A stretch of 64,000 bases of DNA from Schizochytrium sp. TIO01 (taxonomy: Eukaryota; Sar; Bigyra; Thraustochytrida; Thraustochytriidae): NCBI GenBank assembly GCA_004764695.1, contig SMSO01000034.1, positions 3,914,501-3,978,500 on the forward strand, given 5' to 3'. The notes beneath the pieces are model-generated. The model was not told the origin of the DNA, did no database searches, and worked only from the letters and a program-made list of their open reading frames with translations. The translations under genes and the position numbers were made by a program. Each line of letters opens with the position of its first letter. The first letter of the stretch is position 1. This document shows positions 29,943 through 39,860 of the stretch, piece after piece.

Positions 29943-32612
29943 ATGAAGAGAATCTCACACACGGATGTATTGCTGCGGCAAATTCGCCGAGAATCTTTGC
30001 GTTCTCACTATCAGCATCACGCCGTAAGGAACTTCTCCGCGGCAACTCCCCAAGATGGCTTTGCACAGAGAAAGTTTTCATCTCTGTCTGTAGCACCTTC
30101 GGAGAACCTCAGGCAGCAGCAAAAAGAAGTCGATTCATGGGAGCACAACCTCACCGGAGCCGATGAGCACCGTCTGCACGGGGCCCGTGGCGACTGGTGG
30201 TGGACCGGAAAACATCCTCGCGAGCTTCTCGCTCCTGGACAGTCCACCCTTCATTCGCTGCCGCAACCCACGCTCGACGCCGTTACTGCCGAGCAGACGA
30301 AAAGGTACCTCGACAACACATGGGCTCTTTCAGAGACCCTGCTCGGAGGCCTTCAGGGTGAAGAGGCATTTTATCGTCCTCCGTACCACCATTTACGTCA
30401 TCCCATGATTTTCTACTACGGTCACCCGGTGACATTTTACACCAACAAACTGTACGTAGCAGGCCTTGTTCCCCATGGAATTGACCGCTACTTTGAGGAT
30501 ATTTTCGAGGTTGGCGTGGACGAAATGAGCTGGGATGACATGTCTAAAAATGCCATGCAATGGCCTACAATCGGTGAAGTTAACGAATACCGTCGCAAGG
30601 CATTCAACATGATCAACCAGGTTATCGATGAGAACTTCCCCGCAAACGGAGACCCGATCAAGGTCACCCCCGATGACAAGCTTTGGGCACTCTTTATGAA
30701 CTTCGAGCATGATCGTATTCACCTTGAAACCTCCTCTGTGCTCATGCGTGAACTGCCCATGCACCTTGTTCGTAAGCCGGAATACTGGCCAGGGCTTCAT
30801 GAAACAGCATTTGCCGGAAACGGACCCTCGCTTAACCCTCGCGAGGGTGTTGATTTCCCCAAGAACGAGCTCGTCTCGGTTCAGGGCAAAGCAAATGTGC
30901 GCATTGGCAAGGAGCAGGATTTCCCTACATTTGGTTGGGACAACGAATACGGCCACCGCGAAGTTGACGTGCCTTCCTTTAAGGCTGGAAAGTTCATGGT
31001 CAGCAATGGTGAGTTCTACGAGTTTGTCAAGGCTGGCGGATACCGCGAACGTCGTTTCTGGACCGAGGAGGGCTGGGGCTGGCGTACCTTTCGGAACATC
31101 AAGTGGCCCTTTTTCTGGGAGCAGGCAGGACCTGCAGGAAAGCATGAGTACAAGTTGAGAACTATCTTTGAGGAGATTGATATGCCTTGGTCTTGGCCTG
31201 TGAACGTGAACAAGCATGAAGCCACTGCATTTTGCAACTGGAAAGCAGAGCGTGATGGAGAACTCAGCTTCCCCAACGGAGCTCGCCTTGCTGCAGAACC
31301 TGAGCACCTCTTGATGCGTAACGAAGACCAGCGCCACCCGGTGCCCAACCCCAACGCTGACCCTGCTCTGGTCTACGGCGGCGACCAGATTTCCTCTACG
31401 GGCAGCAGCAACCTGAATTTGGCATATGCTTCAGAGACACCTGTGGATCTCCATCCAGCCAATCAGAAGGGTCTCCACGACGTCACTGGCAATGCCTGGG
31501 AGTGGAGCGAATGTGATTTCAACCCCCTCCCTGGTTTTGAGGTCCACCCTTACTATGACGACTTCTCAACGCCCTGTTTTGATGGCGAGCACAACATGAT
31601 TCTTGGAGGCAGCTTCATGAGTTCTGGTGATGCTGGCGCGAACCTGCACTGCCGCTACCATTTCCGCCCTCACTTCTTGCAACACTCTGGATTTCGCTAT
31701 GTGGCACCCCAAGCTCCTGAAGCATGGCCTGCCCAATTCGTCGCAGCAAAGCTTTCAAGTCGTGCTGAGGCTGCAGATGTAGCTCAAGGTAAGACAACGT
31801 CTGCTGTGCCGGACAATGTCTATGAGACTGCGCAGTCTGTGAACCAGTACCTTGCACTTCACTACGGCCAGCAGCCTGATGTTGTGGACCATACTGTGCG
31901 TGCTCATGCCGGCCGCCCGGAGAGTGCCCTCAACTTTCCCAAGCAGTGTGCAGACCTCGTTGTAAAGATGGCAAACGAGCACGGCGCTCGCCTTGGATCC
32001 GACGCTACTGTTCTTGACCTTGGATGTTCTGTTGGAGGGTCTTCCTTCGCTTTGGCACAACATTATGGTGCTGTTACTGGCGTAGACTTTTCACATGCTT
32101 TTGTGGATACAGCACGTGCGATTCGTGATAATGCTTCCGCTCCGATTATTTTCAACGTTCCGACGGAGGGACTCAAGGAAAGTGCTCGTATTGAGACGAA
32201 GCTTGCCCCCGAAAGTGCTGAAGTTGCTAACCGTGTTCGCTTTGAGCAGGGTGATGCATGCAACCTCCCTGAAGCTTGTGAACTCGGTGGCCCTTTTGAT
32301 GCGGTCTTGATGGCAAACTTGCTTTGCAGATTGCCGAATCCCAAGGCCTGCCTTTCAAGCCTGCCGCGCCTCGTCCGCCCTGGAGGCGTGGTAGTCATGC
32401 TTTCTCCATTCTCTTGGCTCGAGGAATTCACTCCCCGCGAGAACTGGCTTGTTGATGAGAACAAGACATCGGCTCAGCTCCTACAAGAGGAAATGGCCTC
32501 TCATGGGTTTGAGCAAGTTGAGTCTCATGATATGCCCCTTCTTATCCGTGAGCATGAGCGAAAGTACCAATACATCATCTCTAGCGCTGCAGCATTTGTA
32601 CGACGTGCTTGA
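29943..32612 (+). CDS. ovoA: OvoA, 5-histidylcysteine sulfoxide synthase / 4-mercaptohistidine methyltransferase
   Basis: The frame has 889 codons in one exon. An N-terminal extension (about 1-80) is rich in Arg, Ser and His with few acids, and has a possible cleavage site at RNFSA, like a mitochondrial presequence. The DinB-like domain carries YYGHPVTFYTNKL, VGVDEMSWDD and the HX3HXE iron site (H256, H260, E262). A formylglycine-generating-enzyme-type domain follows (about 335-600, with DVTGNAWEWSE and ILGGSFMSSGD). A C-terminal SAM methyltransferase (about 655-885) has VLDLGCSVGG (690-699) and GVDFSHAFV. OvoA joins cysteine and histidine with O2 to a sulfoxide and N-methylates the thiol product, leading to the antioxidant ovothiol A. 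EgtB lacks this methyltransferase, so OvoA is favoured. The ATG has A at -3. Codon use is more GC-ending than in neighbours, consistent with high expression. Confidence 0.95.
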   Translation: MKRISHTDVLLRQIRRESLRSHYQHHAVRNFSAATPQDGFAQRKFSSLSVAPSENLRQQQKEVDSWEHNLTGADEHRLHGARGDWWWTGKHPRELLAPGQSTLHSLPQPTLDAVTAEQTKRYLDNTWALSETLLGGLQGEEAFYRPPYHHLRHPMIFYYGHPVTFYTNKLYVAGLVPHGIDRYFEDIFEVGVDEMSWDDMSKNAMQWPTIGEVNEYRRKAFNMINQVIDENFPANGDPIKVTPDDKLWALFMNFEHDRIHLETSSVLMRELPMHLVRKPEYWPGLHETAFAGNGPSLNPREGVDFPKNELVSVQGKANVRIGKEQDFPTFGWDNEYGHREVDVPSFKAGKFMVSNGEFYEFVKAGGYRERRFWTEEGWGWRTFRNIKWPFFWEQAGPAGKHEYKLRTIFEEIDMPWSWPVNVNKHEATAFCNWKAERDGELSFPNGARLAAEPEHLLMRNEDQRHPVPNPNADPALVYGGDQISSTGSSNLNLAYASETPVDLHPANQKGLHDVTGNAWEWSECDFNPLPGFEVHPYYDDFSTPCFDGEHNMILGGSFMSSGDAGANLHCRYHFRPHFLQHSGFRYVAPQAPEAWPAQFVAAKLSSRAEAADVAQGKTTSAVPDNVYETAQSVNQYLALHYGQQPDVVDHTVRAHAGRPESALNFPKQCADLVVKMANEHGARLGSDATVLDLGCSVGGSSFALAQHYGAVTGVDFSHAFVDTARAIRDNASAPIIFNVPTEGLKESARIETKLAPESAEVANRVRFEQGDACNLPEACELGGPFDAVLMANLLCRLPNPKACLSSLPRLVRPGGVVVMLSPFSWLEEFTPRENWLVDENKTSAQLLQEEMASHGFEQVESHDMPLLIREHERKYQYIISSAAAFVRRA

Positions 32613-34311
32613 GCATCCTCCCGGGAGCCGATTTGCAATGAGGACCCATTAAGCTGATTCGTACTCGGTGCCTGTTTTAAAAGTTGCTGAGTAAAACCCC
32701 TGGTACTTATCTGGTGGTTAAGTGATTTACTCAATTTATTTACAAGAAGCATATCAAGAATACAAGCTTAAGCCTCAGATCTTTAAAATCAATGTTTTCT
32801 ATCCTTCTCTGATTGCTTTTTCTAACTGTGTCATGACATGTTGCTCGTTGCGTTGTGCCAGCATTCCTTGAGATGTTGTTGTATACAAAGTAGAGAAACC
32901 AACAAGCACCCTAGTTTCATCCACTTCACTTTGGAGCAAGTATACTTCTGTTACGCTAGTTTTACTTCCCTCGGCAATTTACACTAGCGTTATGCCTCTA
33001 AGTGTAACTCTAATTGCTTGCGCTTTAGCATCAATACATGACAAGAAAGGTATTTTAATGAACCTGTGTCCGAGTTAAGAAATTTCCTATGATTTGAGCA
33101 ACCAGACCTATGATCAAAATTAATCATAAGGTTCCTCGTTTATCTTTGTAGTTCAGGTTAAAAATGTAAACCCTTGGTCACATTCGATACAAAAAACAAG
33201 TATACATTTAATCAAAGCGAATTATATGTGAAGCTCATTGAGTCAAGATGATTCTGAAAAGTTAATCTAGAACTCTGTAAGCAAAAAATAACAAATATTT
33301 TACTGAACAAGAAAATGGAAATAACATTAGGTTATGACTTTGCAAGGCCACGCGAAGCGCCTTTATGCCAGCATCAAGAGCAGGAATTTCCATTTCGTTT
33401 CAGTAAATGTCATACCAATTCCTCCGCCAGTGCGCGCATCAGTAAGTGTGAGAACGGTCACTATTTAGATCAGTTGAAGGAGGGGACATATTCTACCAAC
33501 ACTTTCAAAAAAGGAAATGCTGCGAAAATTTAATTCTCCAGGTTACAAATTCTATAAAAAGGAGCGACCTACAGAACCATTTACTACTAGATAGTTTGGC
33601 GATTAAATAATCAAAAAGTTAAAAACATTAAGACTGAAAGATTGGAAGACCGGTGACAAAGGCAGAGATAATACTGTACGTGAAATCGTTAGAATTAGTG
33701 TATTTATACATCATTCAGGACTTAACTCAATAAGTTCTTTCCAAACACAAGGTTTTTGTGAAATTCTCCAACGTCAGTGACTACATGAAGCGACTATATC
33801 TAATGAAGGTCAGTATCCGTACTCTATGCATGAGAGGACATGCTACATGTGTATCACATGTTTGTGGAGATCGCGTGTGTGTTATCGAAAGGTCAGAGAA
33901 TTTTCTTGTGACACGCCAAAAAAATCACCGTTACCCATATATGTTGTCTATGTGTTACTAGAAGCTTGCCCTATAACTCAGACTCAAATTTTCAATCAAA
34001 TATTCATGAGTGCGAGAAGGAACAATCAGAGTCTAAAGGGACCGAACATAAGCCCTCAACAACTTGTGAATCTATAGAAGTAGTTATAGCTATTGAAATC
34101 ATCATTGAAAATAATCACATAATTGAAGCAAAATGCTCATTGAGGTTCAGCCTCGTAATATTACTCTTGAGGTTAGCGGATCTCGGACTCTAAAAGTCTC
34201 ATGTGTCAATGTTTACATAAGACCTATTCAAGCCTCCAATCCTTCTCACTCGCTTTGACCAAGAACCTCTGGCATTTTTTAAGACAAATTATACAGCTTA
34301 TAGCATTGTCT

Positions 34312-34347
34312 AGGACGGTTTTTAAACAGCAGATTATAGACCGTCCT
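34312..34347. repeat. 8-bp inverted repeat, possible hairpin
   Basis: AGGACGGT (34312-34319) and ACCGTCCT (34340-34347) are perfect complements around a 20-nt A/T-rich loop. No T run follows, so a terminator is unlikely. Confidence 0.5.
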
Positions 34348-35084
34348 CTAAGAGTAGGATCGTCATTTAAAATTTTGCTCAGCGAACAAGCGGGCCGTAG
34401 ATGCAGGCAGACACAGTTGCTGAAGCGGTTTTCATATTCAAATTTGCTTTGATAGAGTACATGTCTCAGGTTAAACATTGTAATCCTTTAGAGATTCGCC
34501 AATCCTTTACGGCTTCAATAAGTGACAAACATGTGCTAACAATTTATTGAGACTTTCAGTAGTTCTGAAAGAGTTTATATGATGAAGCATTCAATGACAT
34601 GCATTAAATGGGCAGCCTCGAAAAGGCGTCGTGTCTAAGTAAGAAACGCAAAGCAGAAACTCTTTAGCCAGACAGATGTTCTTGTATGTTTTCAGGGGGC
34701 AACCAATGACCAGTGCCAAGTCTTAGGAGGCGTTTTGCCACATAAGATGAATCATTATATTTCTCATGGTGCCTTGAGTACTACAATACCATTGTCTTCT
34801 GAACCTGTGATCATTTAATCATGTTGGTCAGCTATTTGTAATTTTGCTGCTCGAGCTTTTACAACTTGGCCAGCTCTGTGAGACATCTTACGTTGCGTAA
34901 ATGAGCATTTGACTTTAGGGTGCTTATCAAGTGAGCCAAACGAAAGGGTGGTTATCTCATAGGGCAAGTAGCATCTCATGAGAATTCTAATCCTTGTGCT
35001 AAACTAGAACAACAAATTCGTTAGCATGTTACACCTTCTTCTTCTTACATACGATAGCCACCACAGCGCTGGATGCTTTGTAGT

Positions 35085-35220
35085 CTGCTTTGGATTCCAA
35101 TTCCAAGGATAGCAAATTGCCGATTCTTAAAGCCCAAGTAAGCCTTTCTAAGACTTCATCAAGCCTCACACCTTTATGTTCATAGTCACACCACGAGCTG
35201 ACCAGATTCAGCTATCAGCA
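35085..35220 (-). repeat. Dispersed degenerate repeat, partial copy C
   Basis: This matches the right-hand block of copies A and B: CGATTCTTAAAGCC, then TTCATAGTCACACC and GACCAGATTCAGCTATCAGCA. The minus-strand reading corresponding to the conserved peptide of A and B is broken by several stops. The left-hand block is not detectable, so this copy is truncated or more decayed. Confidence 0.5.
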
Positions 35221-35490
35221 AGACCAAGCCTTAAACCGCCCGAGTATCCAGATACAATTTTTGTTTAGTTGCAGATCTAAGTAATTGAAGAAAGTCGGAT
35301 ATTTTTATTATTAAGGTATTTTGAATTAAAATTCTTCAAAGATACGCAAAACAAAAGTTTGCTAGATTTTTATGATAGGAAGTTATTAGTCCAGAAATTT
35401 TCCATCCTGGCGCCAAAGGGCGAAGATCTCAACTATTTGTTTTTTCCAAGACAAATGTTGGATAGAATTAGAATAGGGGAATTTCTAGGT

Positions 35491-35910
35491 AGATGCTGAG
35501 AGATCTCCAATCGAGGGAGCTAGTGGACAAAACATTGCTAGAGTTCTTGGTGTCCCTTTGTAAAGACCTCATGGAGATATGGCTGACAATAGAGCAGAAC
35601 TGGACTAGCAGACTTACTTGGTTGAGAAGCAAAGAACCAAAAGTATGACTAAATTTTCCTTAAAACCAAGAATTCTGCAACTTGGATTGATTGATGAAGA
35701 TGTTGAAATGATTTAACCCCGTCAAGTACATCTAACACAGTTCAAGAATGTCCCAGCCTCCGAGTTACTACATACATCAGTCTGCTCTCGACTTTGTTTT
35801 CAGGACAGCAATTCGCTAACTCTTAAAATAAACCTTCTTAAAGCCTTCATCATGACTCTTGCCTTCATTTTTATAGTCAACCTCCAGCCGACCGAATTTA
35901 GCTTTCAGCA
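35491..35910 (-). repeat. Dispersed degenerate repeat, copy B
   Basis: This is collinear with copy A (494-900). On the minus strand an open frame (complement of 35816-36019) ends in a peptide with LLLKAKFGRLEVDYKNEG. It stops at the complement of 35816-35818, the position equivalent to the stop in copy A. The left block (from 35491), read on the plus strand, gives SPIEGASGQNIARVLGVPL and then a stop that is also shared with copy A. Which strand was coding is undecided. Confidence 0.6.
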
Positions 35911-37611
35911 ATAAAGCATTCAAAGAGGACGTTTGGTTTATATTAAATAAGAATAGACAAATAAATTGTGGTGTCCAAACGAAGTGAAACACATCAACGT
36001 GTGGGCGAACATTACTCACCCCGTTGTGAGCGATTGTTAACTCGTCCTGGAAGTACTAGCATAATCCTACTGTCACTACTCCAGAGAAGTTTGAGCCAAT
36101 GACCGTGGGCCTTTCACTCACTATGCCTAGCACAGAGTACAAACTGTGTGCCCTCAATGGCACATAGCGGTGATAAAGATCACTATAACACATATCTTGT
36201 CTCTTCACAATTTCGAACTTGTGGTTTTTAATTACAGCATTCTTATGTCAAGTTCAAGTGTAGTTGCATCTTTTAATAACAGTTATCATTAAAAGCTTCC
36301 TCGCCAGCTGCTTATAGCTTCTCTATAGATTTTTAATTTGGACTATAATAGTTGCATATATTTTCTTCTTTTTCAAGGTCGAGGATGCTGCATTCCATTT
36401 TCCACACCATTGAATTATTTTGCGAAAAGATCTGAAAGTCAGACGCGGCGAAGGTTTTGTTTTGAGATCTTACATTTTGAAACATTCTGAAATCAGCTGA
36501 TCATGGGTAAACTTATTTTCGCATTCATTTAATTCCATATTTGAACTAATTTGGCAAAAGGGTGTTAGTGAGAATAAATTCAGCAAATGATGATGATGCA
36601 AGGCCTCGACATTTTGTTTTTTTGTTTTTTTATTTTTCATCGATACTCACTGCCAAACTTTTCAGACCCGGAATGAACAAAACTTGATAAAAAATAGACT
36701 TGACAAAAATCTACCTTGGTCTGATATTTGGAATTGTTCCTGTTTATCGCCATCATGCAAATACTAAAAAAATAGTAAGTAGGTAGGTAGCTAGATAGTA
36801 ACTGAAAGGTACTGGGAAGAGAAACTAAGACAGAACAAACAAGTTGTAGGAACGATAAGATCCCAAGATAGTCTATAGAGTAGATAAAGGTCTCAGGTGA
36901 AACTTTCAAGAATCGCCAAACAGATGTTTTAGTATCTGATCGACTTTAACGCAAACAACTTCTGTGTGTTTCCCGTTTCTGTTCAATGTAACCTAGTCCA
37001 CCCTTCATGACTTGTCAATCGAATATTATGTAGATATGAAGCCATAAGCTCAGGCTTAAGAGATGGCCAATGCTCTGGAAACGATGACGGTACTAGTGTC
37101 TACTCTTACAGAGACATTTCCATCTCAGTACCGTGAGAGCCTAGTCAAAGATTAACAAAAGTTTGGAGTATCCTATGCTTCTGACACGGTGGGTCCGCTT
37201 TGAGAAGTGAACGCTCAGTGAAAATCAGTGGTCGCAAGAAGGAGCGTGACAGTGTTTACAGCTTACGTGATAATATACCGAGTAGTTAGTAGTGCTGCTA
37301 GTACCGATTCACAGTGTCACCTTTTAAGGCGGCATGAGTCACAGGCCCAAACATGGAAGAAAGTGTCCTTCATCCTCCTCATCAGACTTTCGACAAACAA
37401 GACTTGGTGGTAAGTCATGAAGGTTCAGAAGGTTTCAAAGTGAGCGAGCGTGAGCGATTATAAAGAAAGTCAGGAGCGCCGTCAATAAATTCGATGTTGT
37501 TCTCTTCTTTTTTGTAACCAGCCCTTCACAAGAAGAAGAAGAAGGAGGAGGAAATGGAAGCTATATAGAAAGACCGTTCTTTTAATTCTAAAAACAAAAA
37601 CCTTCGTTTTC

Positions 37612-37636
37612 ATTATTATTATTATTATTATTATTA
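37612..37636 (+). repeat. (ATT)n microsatellite
   Basis: About eight ATT units next to T-rich and A-rich runs. Confidence 0.9.
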
Positions 37637-39860
37637 CTTTTCTTAAATTAATTTTAATTTTAAAATAACGCTACAAAACAAACTTGGCAACCAACGTTAT
37701 ATGTTATGTGCTGTGCTACTTGTGGTCGTGTGATCATTGCCTTTCAGCAGAATAACAAGCTCACGAATGCTAGTCTCCCAAAGCCCCTCTCCTTCCTATT
37801 TTAAAAAAAGAATTTATCACGTTGTACTTTTTGGAAACTTTGTGTCGTCAAGCCTAGTCAGTGCGGCTTCGAAAGAAGACCTCCAAAGCTAGCTAGCTTT
37901 GGCAAACTTGAGCGAGAGTGTTTTATTCTAAGCCTCCCAGGTTCTCCGTTAGCATTCTCGTTTGCAGGATCTCTATCTCTGCAAATTCAAGTTGTTTCGC
38001 TTCGCTTCGCATACCCAGCTAACCCTTCTTGGCCACTCCCCTAAAGGGCAGAAGGAGCACACTTCGGCGTGTTGCAGAGTTCTCATCCGGAGTCTTCTTT
38101 TCCGAGTCTTCTTTTCTCAACGCAAGACAGTCAACGATGCGCTGATCCACCTCAACATGGTAGCAGCGCAGCTCTTGGAGCGAACTTGAGCACGAGGCAT
38201 TTGCTTTGCAGCGGCCTCCTCAGGCCACCTCACTGAAGCGCCGGCCGGCTACAGGGCGCCGGCGCACACCACTCCAGCGGGATCTCCCTCGCTTCTCCCA
38301 GTTGACGGACAGCAGGACAGGTCGCTGCTAAAGAGCAACGAAGAACTGAGCTCCCGCGATCACCAATGAGTCAGACAGATGGCTGACTGCCTGCCTATGG
38401 CTCTGGGTATGTATGCATAAGAACATACATACAATGTACAGGCAGTATAGCTAGCTATCTCTTTATCTCCACAGAAGTAGTCTTGGCAAAGAAGTGCGCA
38501 CTCACGCTGTCAATAGCTAGGTACGGCTAGGTAGGTGGGTAGGACCTCCGTAGCGGCGCAATGTCGAGCACGGGAAAAGCGCGAGGAGCCTTGGTAGCTT
38601 GAAGAGTGTGCGAACACTGCTGTGCAGACGGTAGAGGAAAGAAATGATTGGTAGGACACGAGGTTGGAGAAGGAGTCCGGCTAGTATCTGCACAAAGAAG
38701 TGCTCGCCAGGACTGAGTAGCCAGCTGGCGACCTGGGGCGATCTTAGGCAGGGCTATGTGAGCTCATGATGCACGGTTTGCGACAGTTTGTAAGAACTAT
38801 GCAAGACTCGCTGCTGCGGAGTTTTCGCAGTAGGCACGGAGGTAGGCAGGTACGTACCTGCATGTCTATGAGTAAATGCAGTAATTTGATGATGACAGAA
38901 TTAACGGGGATACATTCATCTTGATAATAGATTAAGAGAGTTATAATTGGGGAAGGATTATTTTAAAGAAAATAGTTGATGCCATGGAGAGCAAGTGAAG
39001 AGAAGGCAGGTTGATGCTAATGCTCAAGAATGAGAAAAGTGAGACGAGACAAAACTCTGGTTTTACAATGAATAAAGAAAGGGAATACAGCTTTCAGGTT
39101 CTTGCTTTCTAATCAAACATGTGTTTGCTTTACAGCAGCATTATCATCTTACATGGGGGGTGCTATGTTTGATAAATTGGTTTTCAAAAGGGTGCGCGCG
39201 GGTTGGCCTTGTGATGTGTGTGTTTCCGAAGATACATACAAGTTGTAGTTCTTGGGATGGGTTTTCGATTATAGATAATCAACGTATCTTTCTCTAGATA
39301 GGTTCGGTCAGCTCTATGAGAGCATGCATTCTTGGCGCATTTGCGCTGCGAATGGACTTGATAGAAAAAGTAATAATTGCACTAAAGAAAGGGGTTTGTC
39401 TTCGTGCGCGCACACCGGAGGGAGACCTCCTTTAGGATAAAGAGAAAACAGGCTACTCGAGGAGCCAAGAATGGTACTAGTGCGGGCAAAAGAGAAGCGA
39501 TCAAACTACTCATTGGGCAAATGCAGAGAAAAATAGTGGGCACCAAATTGGGCCAACAGCCATCAGTTAGCTCTCCTACGTCTCTAATAGATCCCTGGGT
39601 TGCTCTATTATCTTTGTTTTGTTCCCTATCCTCCTTGATTTAAAAAGAATAGAAAAAGAAAAGACTTCCTCGCAGCTCTGACGATATCCCTCAACGTTGG
39701 CCGCTTGCCAACAAGAGCACACGATTATCAACTATTTGATGTTCTTACTGGTGACGTAGTGATTCTTTTCTTTGTTGTTGCTAGTGTTCATGCTCATGTT
39801 TGTTCTATTTGTTTATTCAGATATTGAAAGCAAATTTGCCAAACACATAGAGGTAGCACT

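Larger units (their letters stand above)
32613..39860. other. Gene-free region of about 7.2 kb with decayed repeats
   Basis: From the OvoA 3' end to about 37 kb the DNA is AT-rich and holds repeat copies C (35085-35220) and B (35491-35910). From about 37.4 to 39.6 kb it takes on the GC-richer, repeat-flecked texture seen elsewhere, with (ATT)n at 37612-37636. The last 250 bases are the 3' flank of the AGC kinase. Short frames, such as 33315-33533, 34201-34452 and 39404-39643, have no recognisable product. Confidence 0.55.

Noticed and set aside
29943-32612. Considered EgtB (ergothioneine pathway) for this gene
   Set aside because: The C-terminal SAM methyltransferase and the YYGHPVTFYTNKL region are typical of OvoA.
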